From: Drechmeria coniospora
Taxonomy: Eukaryota; Ascomycota; Sordariomycetes; Hypocreales; Ophiocordycipitaceae
Assembly (NCBI RefSeq): GCF_001625195.1
Contig: NC_054390.1
Location: forward strand, 7,289,222-7,353,221
Direction: 5' to 3'
Length of the DNA stretch: 64,000 nt
Of the stretch, positions 42,239-54,476 are shown in pieces. The notes below the pieces were generated by a model. The model had not been told where the DNA came from. It searched no databases and saw only the letters and a list, made by a program, of their open reading frames with translations. Each line of letters opens with the position of its first letter. Position 1 is the first letter of the stretch. Both the position numbers and the translations under genes were made by a program.

Positions 42239-42924
42239 TGGCCAACGAGAACGCGCCTAGCGAGGAGGGCAAAGTCGACGGCGTGAGGGCGCAGCGGTCC
42301 GGTGTGCGAGTTTGCGGGAGGGTCGAGTGGCGGGAGGTCGAGTTCGAGTGCGGGTTCGAGGTCGAGGTCGGGGTCAAGGTCGAGGTTGGACGTTGTCGTT
42401 GAGCGAATTGCCGTCGTTGGGCAAGGTCGACCAAGCGCTTAACATGGGGACTCTCGGGCGGAGACGAAGAACGAGGCGGCAAGCACGAATGACGAGGAGG
42501 CGGACGGAGAAGCGGAGAGCGGACACTCGGCGATGCCAGCACCAGCGCGAGTAGCAGATTGTGAGGGTGAGGTGCGAGCGAGGCTCGTGGTGGATGATGC
42601 GTGTCGTGCCGTACGTGCCGTGTCCTGCGTCGAGACGAAAGCCCGGCGCTGGGCTCGGTGCAGCGGTGGAAAAGGGAGGGGGACGTGTGGTTCGACAGAG
42701 ATTGTGGGCGATGAGGGCGTGGATGGGCGGAGGAAGATACGTGCTCGCTCGCGGCGTTGACAGTCTGAGCAGCGTCCGGTGCCGTGCCCAAAGTTGTGAA
42801 GGAAACGGGGATTCGGTGGGTAGGGGAGGAGGAGATGGGGGCGACATGAAATTACAAGTTATCCTCTGGCTTCTGGCTCGTCTGGCGAGCGAGCGATTAC
42901 TCCGGGGCTCGTACCTACCAAGGT

Positions 42925-43435
42925 ATTCGGTACCTTGCACTGTACAATAAATACCTGGAGCGTACAGTAAAATGCACAGTGCGCACACTATACTCCTGGT
43001 CGACGCCGAACGGCCGTGGATGCAAATCACGAGGCTGAGCTGCACGGCGAAAGGAACCAGCGGTACAGTGCGAGGTAGCCGGTTGTGGTGGGAGGTGTTG
43101 AGGTAGGTACATCAGCAGCGAAGTACTCCTGCTGCCATGGGCAAGAAGGTACTTACCCTGGCGGCGAAGGTGTACTTGCGCGCCGTACCGTACCGTAAGT
43201 ACAGTGCAGGCGTACGGAGCAGCATGTGTACAGGACGGTACAAGTACAGCACGGTACAGTATTACTTGCACAGGATTCGACGTAGCAGGTACCGGCGTCG
43301 AGGGCCGTGGTGGGGCAGGGCAGTCGAGCATCGCAGCAGCGCACGCATTATTACCATACCACCTGCACGGAGTACTGTAGGTACCTACTAACCTACTGTA
43401 CTTACAGTACCAAGTACCTTACGTACTACCTAGTA
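42925..43435. repeat. GTAC-rich island 5
   Basis: Rich in GGTACCT, AGTACAG, CGTACCGTACCGTAAGTAC and GTACGGAGCA/CACGGAGTAC variants. The exact TACGGAG word is rarer than in other islands, while the GTAC tetramer remains very dense. Confidence 0.75.
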
Positions 43436-43918
43436 TTAACTAGCGTGTGCCCCCCCGTACCGTGCATGTCGGTACCAACACGGCTTACTCGGATTGTCGG
43501 GGTTAGTCACCAGGGAACTGGACACAGTGTGACCATCCCCCCCCCTTGTATCATGCAGTGCGCGCTCGTCTGGTCACCCTCTCTTGCCCCGTCGCCCCCC
43601 GCCGAGCGCGCTGCTCAGCGCTGGCACCTACCAACCCAGGGAGCCAGATGGAAGTAGATTACGTTTCAGGGTCTTCGTTTCCTTTTCCCACACCTACATG
43701 ACACCTTTATGCATCTTATTTTTGTATTGACCAGGGACGGACGGCGCCACGGCGTCTCGTTCCCAATTTCCCTTCCCTGCTCTTACGCCCCTCAACCTCG
43801 TCGCTCTCCGCCTGCCGTCGAGAGTCCACATGGCGCTCGAGCGGCGACGGTAGGACGTCTGCCGTTCGCTTCCACGAGGAAAGCTAGTTTCCGCCCATGA
43901 CGGGCAAAGCGTCGCGGG

Positions 43919-43997
43919 CAAGGCCTGACTGTGGGCAAGGCCTGGCTGGCTGGCCGGTTTGCTGCCTGGCTGGCTGTGGACAAGGCCTGGCTGTGGG
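43919..43997 (+). repeat. Short imperfect direct repeats (GGCCTGGCTG units)
   Basis: GCAAGGCCTGACTGTGGG, GCAAGGCCTGGCTGGCTGG and ACAAGGCCTGGCTGTGGG occur in succession with GCCTGGCTGGCTGTGG between them. Non-coding as far as I can see. Confidence 0.7.
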
Positions 43998-46009
43998 CTG
44001 GTGCTGGTGGCACGGCGAATATCTCTCACGACCCTCGCGAAAGGGCCATCGGCTCTCTCCCCGCCCGCCTGGCGTCGTCCCATCTCTGATGGTTGCTCAT
44101 GCGGGCTCGGGACGAGCACAGGTGCATGCCTGCATGCAAGTACCTGCACACGTACATGACCCTACAGGTACGCAAAGGTGTATTACAGTACGGAGCACCG
44201 CGAGCAGTGCCGGCTCGATCGATCACCTCAAACACCGCCTTGGATGCGCAGGCAACCAACCTGTGCATAAATGGCGTACGATCAAGACGGCTGGACGGCG
44301 AGCGCGAAGGAGCAACACCCCGAATGCCACGGAATATATCGACATGAGCAACGGAGACGGAGACGGCGATCACGCACCATTCTCCCGTCGGGAGCGGATA
44401 CCCTCCTGCGTTGACTTTGTTGCAACGAGTCAGCGAATGGCCCACCCCTGAAGTCATCATCGATGCCAGCGGCAAGGCCTCGCCGCGTGCGTGCGTGCAT
44501 CGAGCTAGGCGTACTCCGAAGTTATGATGCGCGGACAGAGGCACCTCGTTGCACCAAATTGGTGAAGGCGCTCCACCCCGTGAACTCTCCTTCGGCCGCG
44601 GGTCCATGGGGAAGTGTGCTCGCCCGACAGGGCTCGATCTGCCGTCGTCGCGAGCGCTGACTCTCGCAGCAATAAGCTGAAACGTGCATCTGGACCACCC
44701 TCTCCACCCTGCCTTTATTTCCCTACGTGCAGGTATTATTGATGTAGTATTACGTACTACTAGGGGTATACTTGCATGCACAGATGCATGCGTCCGAGCA
44801 TGCTGGCGGTCATGGATCCAGGTCTTGCCTCGCCGGCCGACGTCAACTCCCTTCGACTTGGTATTTTGTATCCTCGCAGTCTCGATGATGACCTCGCCGT
44901 GTCGTCATGCGGTATGCACCGCCGCCGAGTGGACAAGGTGAACCAACTTTGTCGGCATCCAGCACGGCAAAGGAAATTTTCGTTCCCCACGTAGCATATC
45001 AAGCCCTACTAACCCCTACGTCCACACTCGTGCCTGGGTCGCTACGGGTTGGCTCGACGAGCTGCCGTGCTTCGTCTACGTCGGACCAGTCGAAGAGTCC
45101 CGAATGGATGGCGGATCATTGCAGCCCGAAATCTTGCCGGCGGCTCGGATTATCTGGAAATTTCGCCCACAGGGAGGACCACGTCATGGGATGCCAGGGT
45201 ACACTACGCAATTGCCCGGGGTGCCTTGTGCGCATAGGAGAGGAGAGCATGAGATGACTCCCGCAATCATCTTCGTAATCTGGGTATCAAGCCTTTTCTG
45301 TTTCCATTCCAGCGGGACTCGACACTTGGTGACCAGCGGCACGCGGGTCACATGCATCACACGCATCACACGCAGGATGCCATCCCAGCGCGCTGGGCTC
45401 GCCCGCGTCATCCCGTGGGTTTCGCTCATCATCGATTCTCAAATGTCACGCTGTGACGACAGCGAACACTGCACTGTCTAACCTCCGGACCTTGATCATT
45501 TCGCCGACTCAGGCCTTTTGGGGGGGCAAGTAGGAACAAATCCATTCATCATCCCCCTGTACTGGCTTCCTGCGACAGTTTGGAATTACATAAGCAAGCC
45601 TATTATCCTCGGGTCGACGAGCCCATCCAGCTTGGGTAAAACCATGAGGCACCACCGCCATTGATATCTTGCCTGCCAAGTACGCCTTCGCCAGTGGCCG
45701 TGAGCAGGGCATTCGGCCTTTATCATTCAAAAAGACGTCCGTCTGAGGCGAAGATGATGGCGTCGCAACGAGACGCAGCATCGACCCCATCCTGCAGCTG
45801 CAGTGCGGTGTCTCATGACACCAGTACCGAGGCAAAGGCAGCGGTGTCCTTTTATCTTGTTAAACTGGCATTTCCCATTCACTTGCGGCTTCGTTCAATC
45901 TGCTGGTGCACCAAATCGGACTAAATTTCATCTTCGTCGATGGCCACTCTGTACTCTAGGACTCTGGAGGTTCATATGCACACCTGCACACCCAAAGGTA
46001 CACCGAAAT

Positions 46010-46345
46010 CCGTGTACATGTACGGAGAACTGTACAGAGTATTCCTACTTGTACCCCGTACTTGCAATGCGTTTTCAAGTACAGAGTTCGGAGTACTAGG
46101 TATGGAGTAAGAATAAGGAGTATTATGGAGTGCAGAGTATGTACTGAAGTGTATGTACAGTAAATACACCTACGGAGTACGGAGTAATACAAGTGCGGAT
46201 CGGAGTACGAGCGCTCCCAAGTACTTTACTTACATACTCAAGTACCTACAAGTACAGGCCACGGTACATGTACTTGCAAGTTGGCGTATGCCTGTATGGA
46301 AGCTAGCGTACTGTGTACTCCGTATCGGTACTCCTGGAGAACCAA
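46010..46345. repeat. GTAC/TACGGAGTAC island 6
   Basis: Two adjacent TACGGAG copies at about 46174-46188, one near 46020 and an ACTCCGTAT near 46317, with repeated AAGTACCTAC and AGTACGAG words. It lies about 320 bp upstream of the AhpC/TSA_2-like gene. Confidence 0.8.
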
Positions 46346-46662
46346 TTCGAAGCCTCCACTCCGCCCCCGCACTTGCCCGCCAATCGGCACTGCCCGCCGT
46401 GCATCATCCCCTGCTTCAACTTTCAGCCTCGTTTCGTCAGGGGTCCATACAGCCCCTGTGTGAGGCTCCATGGAAATGCTTTGAGTTGTGCAAGCCAATA
46501 GTCTCGTCTCACCATGGCCTGGCCCTTTATCACACCTTGTTTTTGTCTTGACATCATTTCCAGCACTTCCACCTTATTTCATCGACAGGTATTTGCCGTC
46601 AGCAATTCCTCTGCATCTGAACAAGTCGTCCGCATCCAACGACAAGTCGCAACCCACCAGCC

Positions 46663-47718
46663 ATGCTCTCCAGTCTCACCACGAAAATCGCACTCAAGAA
46701 GATTGGCCTCCCCAGCAACGCCCTCGACTTTTCCTCGCCCGCCCCTGCCCGTGACAAGTATCAGAAGAATCCTCGGGGCGGACCCTACGAGGACGACGAC
46801 GAGGGCGCGGGCATCGGCAGCTGGTTCTCGTACAAGTCCCTGCCCCTCAGCGTCCACCCTTGGTTCAGTCCGCCACCAGCTGCCGCCGAGGTCGCCCGCG
46901 CCGTGCCCCGCGTTGGTGACCTTGCCCCGTCGGATCGCAATCGGCAGCTCCAGGTAGGGCGCGGGAGGCGCGTGCTCGTTGTGTTTCTGCGCTGCGTCGG
47001 CTGTGCCTGTAGGTTTCCCTTTCTTCTCCCATTCTTCTCTCCTGTCCTCTTCTCTCCTGTCTTTTTCACTCCTGTCCTTTTCACTCCTGTCCTCTTCTCT
47101 CCTGTCCTTTACTCTCCCCTTCCTGTTCTTTCCTTTCCTTCGCTTCTCTCCCTTCCCTACTTATCCATCAGCGTCAGGATGGGAAGGGAATTCGGACGAT
47201 GAATGCGGCCTCGTGATCGGGTTGTGCTGACCCGACCTTGTGTCTTGTTAGTCGCCCAGAAGACGTTCCTCGCCCTCCGCACGCTCGCCAACCGCCACGC
47301 CAGCAGCATCACCTGCATCGCCGTCTCTCATTCATCCCCCTCGGCCACGCGCAAGTGGGTCGACCTGCTCGGCGGCGCATGGAACGTGCAAGTCATTATC
47401 GATGAGGATCGGGCCATCTATGCCGCCTGGGGCCTCGGTACCGCCGGCGTCTGGCACCTCTTCAACCCGACGACTCAGGTCCAAGGCTGGAAGGAGAAAG
47501 GCTGGCTCGGTGAGCGCGTCGCCGAGGCGATCCAGCGGAGGGGCCAGACTACCGAGCCCGAAGGCCACCAAGGCGCCTCGACGGCCCTCGGCAACAAGTG
47601 GCAGGAGAGCGGTGCCTTCGCCGTCGACGGTCGCGGCACCGTCATCTGGGGCGGCAGGGCGGCGAGGGCAGACGAGGTCATGGATCTGGACCAAGGCGCT
47701 CGGCTGCTGTGTATGTGA
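46663..47718 (+). CDS. AhpC/TSA_2-like thioredoxin-fold protein
   Basis: Two exons, 46663-47008 and 47252-47718 (intron gtaggt...gttag), give 270 aa. Splicing produces VVFLRCVGCAFAQKTFLALR, a thioredoxin-fold strand followed by a CxxC at the helix start (C111, C114), as in peroxiredoxin-like AhpC-TSA_2 proteins. Downstream segments also fit: HASSITCIAVSHSSPSATRKW (second strand, SH.S), VQVIIDEDRAIYAAWGLGT (the conserved DExRxxYxxWGLG-like segment) and DGRGTVIWGGRAARADEVMD near the end. Residues 1-100 form a leader with an acidic patch (YEDDDEGAGIGSWFSYKSLP). Function in redox chemistry is inferred; the substrate is unknown. The 243-nt intron is unusually long for this window and contains a CT-rich tandem repeat. 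Confidence 0.85.
47039..47113 (+). repeat. 15-bp CT-rich tandem repeat inside an intron
   Basis: Five consecutive 15-bp units beginning CTCCTGTC (starts at 47039, 47054, 47069, 47084 and 47099) differ at a few positions only. The array lies within the single intron of the AhpC/TSA_2-like gene. Confidence 0.93.
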
Positions 47719-48257
47719 AGATGAGTCGCGGCAAGGCAGGGTCCGAAAACAAGCGCGGTGAAAACCATACTCCAGTCTGCATTATCCCGTCCATATGTAC
47801 CGATACCGAACACTCCATGTCCATGACCGTCCCGTCGAGAATGACGGGGAGAAAAAAGCAAAGGGAAGAAAGGGAAGAGAGAGAAGGGAGGTGAGAGAGA
47901 GAGAAAAAAAAAGGAGAAACGAAAAACTCCGTCCAATCCGTCCCGTCCCGATTTTCGATTTTGTTGTTTCCCCTGCTCCCGTGAGCAGAGTGCCAGCACC
48001 AAAGCCCATGCATGCATGCATCGCGCAAAATGCCCGCCGATGCCGATACCGTAGAGCCAATCTGAGCAAAAACACCGTCCGTCCTCGTCCATGGTACGCG
48101 CCCAGCTCCAGCACGGGTGGACCACCCGGGTATATAGAAGCAGAGTCGCCGCCCACGGCGGATCGAGCGCCGACGACCTGAGAAGCAAAAACACCTTGTC
48201 CGTCCGTCCATCCGTCAAGCCTAGCGCCGCTGATGCAATAACACACGTTGACACCCG
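47719..48257. other. Convergent intergenic region with polypurine tract
   Basis: Lies between the 3' ends of two convergent genes. A nearly pure purine tract with GAGAGAGAGA and A9 sits at about 47842-47927. No gene supported. Confidence 0.55.
47842..47927 (+). repeat. Polypurine tract
   Basis: GGGGAGAAAAAAGCAAAGGG, then AGAAAGGGAAGAGAGAGAAG and similar sequence, with very few pyrimidines over some 85 bases, including a (GA)n stretch. Confidence 0.85.
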
Positions 48258-49600
48258 TCATCCCCAGACGCTCGCCTGGGCGCCGAGGCCGGACTGGCCC
48301 CAGACGCCGTTGCCGCGTCCCCAGCCGCCGGCCAGGGGCGAGTGCTTGCCGGCCGGCGCGGCGGCGGACGGACGAGTGCCGATGGGAGCGACGGGGCCCA
48401 TGCCGGGCTTCGATCCCTGCACGTCGAGGGGCGGGGATCCGCCCGGGCTCGAGGTGCTCGTGCGGCTCTGGGGTCCGACCGCCTCAAAGGCCCTGTTGGT
48501 GGGTCCCGCCGGGCTCGTCGTGCTCTGGGGCCGCGGGCTCGCGTGCTCGCTCGTCGAGGCGGGCGCCGGCGCGTCGGGGGCGCGGCCGACGGCGTCAAAG
48601 GTCATGGGCGAGGGGCCGCGCATGCTCGAGGGACCGCTGTGCGGCGGGGCGCCGGGGCGCACGTTGCCCGTCTCGTCGACGTAGCCGTTCTTGTCCGCAA
48701 AGGGTCCCTCGCCGTACAAGGCACTGCGCTGGCGGGCGATGAGATCTCGCGTCTCCTCCTCCGACATCTGTTTGCTCTGGGGCACCTCGGTCAAGACGTC
48801 TACGACGCAACGTTAGCCTCGGCGAAGCGAGAGAATGGATCGAGCGCGGCGGCTCGTGGGCACGGGCATGGGCATGGGCATGGGGAATCGTGGTGACGAG
48901 GGCGCGTCGAGGATGTCCTACTTCGTTGATACTGCTGCTCCGTGTGGAGGTTGCGGAGCTCACGCTCCCGCTGGGCGGCCATCCTCCTCTTCGCCTGCAA
49001 GACCTGCTCCGCATCGCCGGCGCCCCGCGAGGGCTGGTGACGATGGGCGGCGTAAAAGTGCGAAAGGTTCTGGGGACCGCGGCCGTCGTCGAAGGAGCTG
49101 ACGTGCGAGCGCGGGAGACGCGTATCTGCTCGCAGGACGGGCGATGGCGAATGGTTAGTCGCTGCCTTGACGACGTGCCCAAGGCCACCGGCACGCCGAG
49201 AGGTGCGGGCGGCGTTGATCAGCTCGCCTGGCTTTGGTAACTCACGACGTCCCATGCCGTAGCCTTTGGCGGACTTTTGCAAGTTTTCAAAGGCGCGGTC
49301 GACCTCTGGGCGGCGGAGGCTGGCGTGTCAGCACGGGAGGGGCCAAGGACGAAGAAGGATGGGCAAGGACAAAGGATCCGTCCGCCTCGTCGGCACGCAC
49401 CGTCAAACTGGTAGGAGAAAGCATATTCGTCCTGGGACTGGGGTCCGTTGGCACCTGGAGGCGTCAGCGGCGGTGTCGGGCTACATGGACAGGACGGGCG
49501 GGCGGAGGCTACCGGTTCGGACAGGCGTCGAGGTTCCGCTCTGGTGCTCCCAGCTGTTCTGGCCGGGGCCGGACCACTGCGGGCTGTCGTAGTAGGACAT
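48258..49600 (-). CDS. Conserved filamentous-fungal protein of unknown function (five exons)
   Basis: I rebuilt five exons, 49600-49513, 49454-49401, 49305-49246, 49125-48922 and 48799-48258, giving 315 aa. All four introns have GT...AG borders and keep frame; the third has a strong gtgagt donor and a CTAAC branch-like site. The product starts MSYYDSPQWSGPGQNSWEHQ, passes EYAFSYQFDEVDRAFENLQK and QNLSHFYAAHRHQPSRGAG, then has a helix QVLQAKRRMAAQRERELRNL. The best-ordered core is EVPQSKQMSEEETRDLIARQ followed by RSALYGEGPFADKNGYVDE, which looks like a conserved signature, though I cannot name the family. The last 120 residues are Pro/Ser/Gly-rich with a closing WGRGNGVWGQSGLGAQ segment. No signal peptide or membrane segment. 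The many short exons are easy to miss by single-ORF calling. Confidence 0.78.
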
Positions 49601-50029
49601 GTCGGGTCGGGCCTGTGCCTGTACAGAGACTGCTATGGACGGTGCAAGGTCAGCCCGGTGCTCGCATCGATGGGGGCGACCGGCGGATGGATGGCTAAGG
49701 CGCCCGGCCGAGGTGAGGGATTGACGAACCGTCCTCGGGTCGTCGGGTCGGCGCGCGGTGGTGCGGGTGCAGGCGGGCAACGGTCACGAGGCGACGCGAG
49801 CGAGAGCAGCAGTACGGGGGGTATCGAAGGAGAAGGCCGTCAAGGAGTCGTCGGTCTGTCGCGCACAGGTACGTCGTGCGTCGTGCGTCGTGCGTCGGGG
49901 GCGAGAGGAAGACCGAGCAGATGGCTTGGTTGGTGGTAGTGGTGTTGACGGGCGGGAGAAATTTCAAGGTGGGTAGGTAGGGTAGCAGAGCGTAACCACA
50001 CTGCCCATGCAAGCGAGATAGGAGTAGCA

Positions 50030-51210
50030 CGTATTACGGAGTCGAAAGGTACGTACTCTGCGAGCACATCTCCATCTCCTTATTGGTGTGCGAGAGGTCG
50101 TGTGTAGCCTTCTAGCAGCAGGTACGGAGTACGGAGTACCTGGCTTAGTCCAAACGTGGGACGGTGGCATCGACTGGGCGCGCACTGTGCGTCAGCGGAG
50201 ACCCGACAAGGTTGTGCGTGTACGGAGTACTCGGTTCGTACGCAGTATTCATGATTGCTGGAGGTACCGAGTACTTGGTACGTTGAGGAAACATTTCGGT
50301 GCACTGGTTCCGGCAATATTACCTCCATCTGCCCGCACTGGGGTATTCTCGATGCAAGTACAGTAATATGCACTCACGTACAAGTACCTTGTATCGGCTC
50401 GGTGAAGAGAGACAAGAGAATGCTCCAGTTCCATCGTCACACACGGCATCCCAAATTTGGCTCCAACCTCTGCTCCTGAGGTGAGCTGCCGACAGGATAA
50501 GACAGATGGAAATGGCTCGCTTGCTTGTGCCGGTGACTGGGTTGTTGCTTGGTTCGCCGGGTGGTACGGTTTGCCTTGCGCGCGTGCTTCGAGGCGGCTG
50601 TACAGGGGGAGAGGATGAACGATTCAGGCACCGACATGCTTTGCCGTATCGAAGCAGTATTACCCATACGTAGGTAATTACCTAGTACGGACACGGAGTG
50701 CTGTGTACGAGTACTAGCGGCACGACGTAGCCGGCCTGGTGCCTATTACTAGGTATCTTCTTTAAGCAGGTATACCCAGAGGGAAATCAGCTGGTAGTAC
50801 GGAGTAGTACGTAGCAGCTGGAAAGAAGGTTCTCGGCAACACGGAGCATTACAGTACTTACTTACTTACTCACCGGGTAATACCTACTATTACCCGTCCT
50901 GGTACCCTCTGGTCGGTTGGGTACAAGTGGCTCGGGGCGCTTATGGGTGCTGAAGGGCGTAGGCGATATTACCCTCTGCATGTACATGCACTTTGCAAGT
51001 ACCTACCAAGGTAGATCGTAAACACAACAGCCTACCTAGTGATATTCTTCATTCTATTCGTACGGAGTACGGAGTACATGTGCTTGCGCTGTGCTTACTC
51101 GGTACCACCTACTCTGCGTACTTCTGTACGACTTGGCAACGAAGCAACTGGCACTTGCACTCTTCTCAAAATACATGTACTTACTGTACTACGCTTACTG
51201 TACCGTAGTA
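50030..51210. repeat. GTAC/TACGGAGTAC island 7
   Basis: TACGGAG copies near 50035, 50122, 50129, 50221, 50798, 51061 and 51068, and ACTCCGTAC just beyond at 51427. At 50122-50135 and 51061-51074 the word is duplicated head to tail (TACGGAGTACGGAGTAC). Interspersed GGTACCTAC and ACTTACTTACTTAC words. Confidence 0.85.
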
Positions 51211-51774
51211 CAGCAAGTACAAGTACTCTGCCCTGCCCGCCGCCCGCCTTCGAGTCTACGACCTACCTATCTCAGTCTACATCTGTGCGCTTCGTGAGAG
51301 ACAGTGTGTACACATCCCATCACACTGTGGGCCCACCCCCTCCCGCAGCCGTTCAGCGGGCAGCGAGAGCACGAGCGAAACCCAACCCATCCTAACGCCA
51401 GGCACATGCGTGATACCTTTGCTTAGTACTCCGTACGGCGCAACGAGGACTACTTGCGTGCGCATGTACAAGTAAGTACAAGTGTGCGCATGCACATGTC
51501 GCTAGCTGTACGTGCTAACGATGCGCGCCTGGAATCTGCCTTCCGCATGGCTCGTTTCGCCGGGACAATCTTGGCAAAACTCTCCGGACCCTCAGGCGCT
51601 CCTCGTCCGTCTCTTCACAGATCGAGCACCAGCTCGGCAGGCGCGCAGAAGTTTGCCGTTCTGTGCTGATCGTCATGCCCCTCGCGAGCCGAGCGTGTGG
51701 GGCCTCCAATTTCATCGCTCACCGCGTGTCGTTCCTCTCGTTCCGTCTTTAATTAATAGCGCTTTTGGCCGTTG

Positions 51775-52960
51775 CGAAGAACAGGGCAATGTACAGTGTA
51801 CTGTACTGCAACTGGGTACGGGGCACAAGTGCTGTACCTGCGTATGTGTACTTGCAGTACTCCATACATGCACCTGCAAATGGCCCAGGCTGTCCACGAA
51901 CTAAGTACCTAGTACCTACCTAGTAGTAATCCGTAGTATGATAGAACAGGTGTGTGAGTACGGAGGACATGTACTTAGGTGAGAAGTAGGTGTACTGTAC
52001 TCCGCATACTGAGTACCTTAGGTACTAGGTACGTATTAATTAATTCAAGGGGATAGCAGTGCGGAGTTCAGAGGAGTAGGTACTATACAACTACTAATGT
52101 ATTCCGTATGGAGTACAGCACAACAAATGCTAGGTGCATCTGTGCATGTGCGCCTACTCCCTTCACACGGTCGCGGTACCTACTGTAGGTGTACGTGTAC
52201 ATTAACTACCTAGTACTAAGTAGGTACTCCGTACAGTACCTAAGCACAGTACTTACAGTAGGCACTCCGTGCTCCGTAGGTACCTAGTAGTATTAATTTA
52301 CATGTGCTCCGTAAGCACACCCCAGTTTATCAATCCCAACTTGCAAGTATCGAGTACAGGCTTTGCTTATTTTACTCCGTAGTACTCCGTACTTTGTGCT
52401 AGGTTTAAAATGTACTGTATACAGTACGGAGTAGATGTACATGTATATCTTCACACACCGGCGGCCTCGGCAGCGCCTCGCCCAGCCGTGAAGTACAGCA
52501 CTTGTACAGGTACGGTACCAGCACGACTGGCATTTGATTCCCCAGCGAGACGGGTGTGTCCGACCGCTGCCGATGCGCGCCGTTTGATTGTCTGAGCCGT
52601 GGAACATCCATGGCCCGGCCCGAGTTACTTTGATCGGTATTCCCACCGAGGGGTGATGCGATCAACTGTCTGAACTCGTACCGTTCCGCATCGACCTTGG
52701 TACCGGGCAGACCAGACATCGTACTGAATGTACGCAGTTCTCCATGTAAAAGTAATGTACGATTGTTCGCAGGCGTACACCAAGTACTCGGGTACGCGTA
52801 TTCCGTAACTGTAAGCACACACCACAAGTATTACTCCGTACACGCACACATTCGGTTCGTCATTGCGCAGTACAGTTGCGTGCAGGATACCAGGTACCTG
52901 TACTACGTACGCCTGCAAACCTTGGTACACGGGCATCTACAACTACCTGGTACGTATGAA
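51775..52960. repeat. GTAC/TACGGAGTAC island 8
   Basis: Copies near 51960, 52228, 52376, 52386, 52427 and 52835, with variants such as ACTCCGTGCTCCGTAGG (52264). ACCTAGTACCTACCTAGTAG-type words are frequent between 51903 and 52290. Confidence 0.85.
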
Positions 52961-53589
52961 AAACTCCCAACCCCTAATTCCCTACTAGCAAGCTACATGT
53001 ACTGTGATGGCAGCGGCAATCGAAGAGTCCATCCGTCCTCTCCTACCACCCAATCTGTGTCGCGCCATCAAGGAGGACGAGATGGAAGGGCAATTTCCAA
53101 GGCAACTGCGCCCCTCGAGCAGTTGAGTTACGTCCATCGCTGCATCGTCACCGCGGATTCGTCACCACGCCTTTCGTCAGTGGTCACGGGCAGAGGAGCA
53201 GCCACAGCCACAGCCACGCCAGCTCGTGGCAGCTGCTGGAACTGGAAACAGAAGCCAGCACAAGCGCTTCACTCGTCACCCTTGTCCATCACCGTCTCAC
53301 CCGCAACGGCCAATCACACGAACCATCGTCCGTGACCAGCCAAGTCTTCATTCGGGAGTCGGTCTTTTGGAATATAGTGCTAATTCTTCATCCTAGAACT
53401 CTCATCCCAGCGCAATCTCCGGAGGCCGAACCCCGCAGTAAGCCCTCCACCATGCAGGCACGAACCGACACGAACCGACACGACACGACACGACGCGATA
53501 AGAAACAGCACGAGAATACAAGACAGGACAAAACACGATGCCCATCGTGTTGTTTGCAAGGACCATGCTCGAAACCATCAATCTTTGCC

Positions 53590-53650
53590 CCTTTGTGCTC
53601 GTGCTCGTGCTCGTGCTCACCATCGCCCTAGTCCTCGTCCTCATCCACAC
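53590..53650 (+). repeat. Hexamer simple repeat (GTGCTC / GTCCTC)
   Basis: Four consecutive GTGCTC units at about 53596-53619, then a CACCATCGCC spacer and GTCCTCGTCCTC. A neighbouring ACACGACACGAC-type simple repeat lies at about 53465-53500. Confidence 0.85.
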
Positions 53651-54476
53651 GGTCGTCCGCATGCTCGTCCTTGCTTGTGTAACCACAAAATGCGGGCTTT
53701 CTTGGTTACGAGGCCGGGTATGTGTAGCAGTGTTACAATGCCAACTCCTAGTTGGCGGTGTTTGCCCGGCCGCTGGCATATGAGCAGGGTCATGGCAATA
53801 GACTGGGCTGCAAGGCCAGTCATGACGTGTCAGCTTGCCCACCACATGCAGCGTAAGATGCGGCATGGAGCGAGACATTTACAGTTAATTACAGCAAACG
53901 CGCACGCAAGCAGTGCTTGTTGATGCAGCACTCCCGGAAGCCACAAACCCCACAGGAGGTTCTTTTGGCCATACGTTGTAGGTGGCCGTCGTTGTCAGCC
54001 CTTCATCGTCGTCATCTCCGCCTCCGATCCCCATTGCCGCAACATCGACCGAAGCATATGGAGCGGGCCTTAATCTCGGGAGTCGCTATTCACACACAGA
54101 AGGGTGCTTTCCGCTTTTTTTTCTTTCTTATGATGGGGCCTCCTGCCCATCTATGCTGACTGAACATTCGAGGCGCACGGAGATTCAACATCCTTCCACG
54201 TACGTTTCACACGCTGCCTTTGCGTCTGATCAGCAGGCACAAGAAGCACGGTACATGTGGGAAATGCCTGCATGATGCTGCGTTACAGTCCGTCAGGCTC
54301 AGTCGGGTGGGTGGCGTATGCTCATATTGAAGTATTGATGTAGCCGCGGCCGAGTTTCGCCTAGAGTTCGTCTTGTGTCCTCCGCGAGCCAGCCTTGACA
54401 ACCTGCCAATCATCCGATCCCACATCGAGTAGCAGCATGGTCCTGTCATGAGACGATACCCTCAACACCCCCTCTA

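Larger units (their letters stand above)
42142..46662. other. Gene-poor block of 4.5 kb
   Basis: Divergent spacing between the nucleotidyltransferase and the AhpC/TSA_2-like gene. Many 60-250-codon frames are present on both strands, but none carries a recognisable motif, and most overlap each other in GC-biased sequence. It contains a 14-G run at 42225-42238, GTAC islands at 42925-43435 and 46010-46345, and a CAAGGCCTGGCTGTGGG-like short repeat at about 43919-44000. I see no tRNA or rRNA. Confidence 0.5.
49601..54476. other. Gene-poor block of 4.9 kb with GTAC islands
   Basis: The largest gene-free stretch. No frame shows a family motif. 50030-51210 and 51775-52960 are GTAC islands; 53400-53660 has short simple repeats (ACACG-type and GTGCTC/CCTCGT hexamers); 53700-54450 is ordinary unique sequence. 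No intact transposon ends or tRNA seen. Confidence 0.5.

Noticed and set aside
41829..42791. 320-codon leftward frame upstream of and overlapping the nucleotidyltransferase
   Set aside because: Pro/Ser/Thr/Arg-rich low complexity in a different frame over its first exon; no splice partner.
44026..44781. 251-codon leftward frame in the 42-46 kb block
   Set aside because: No signal peptide, domain or plausible introns; overlapped by several other frames of equal quality.
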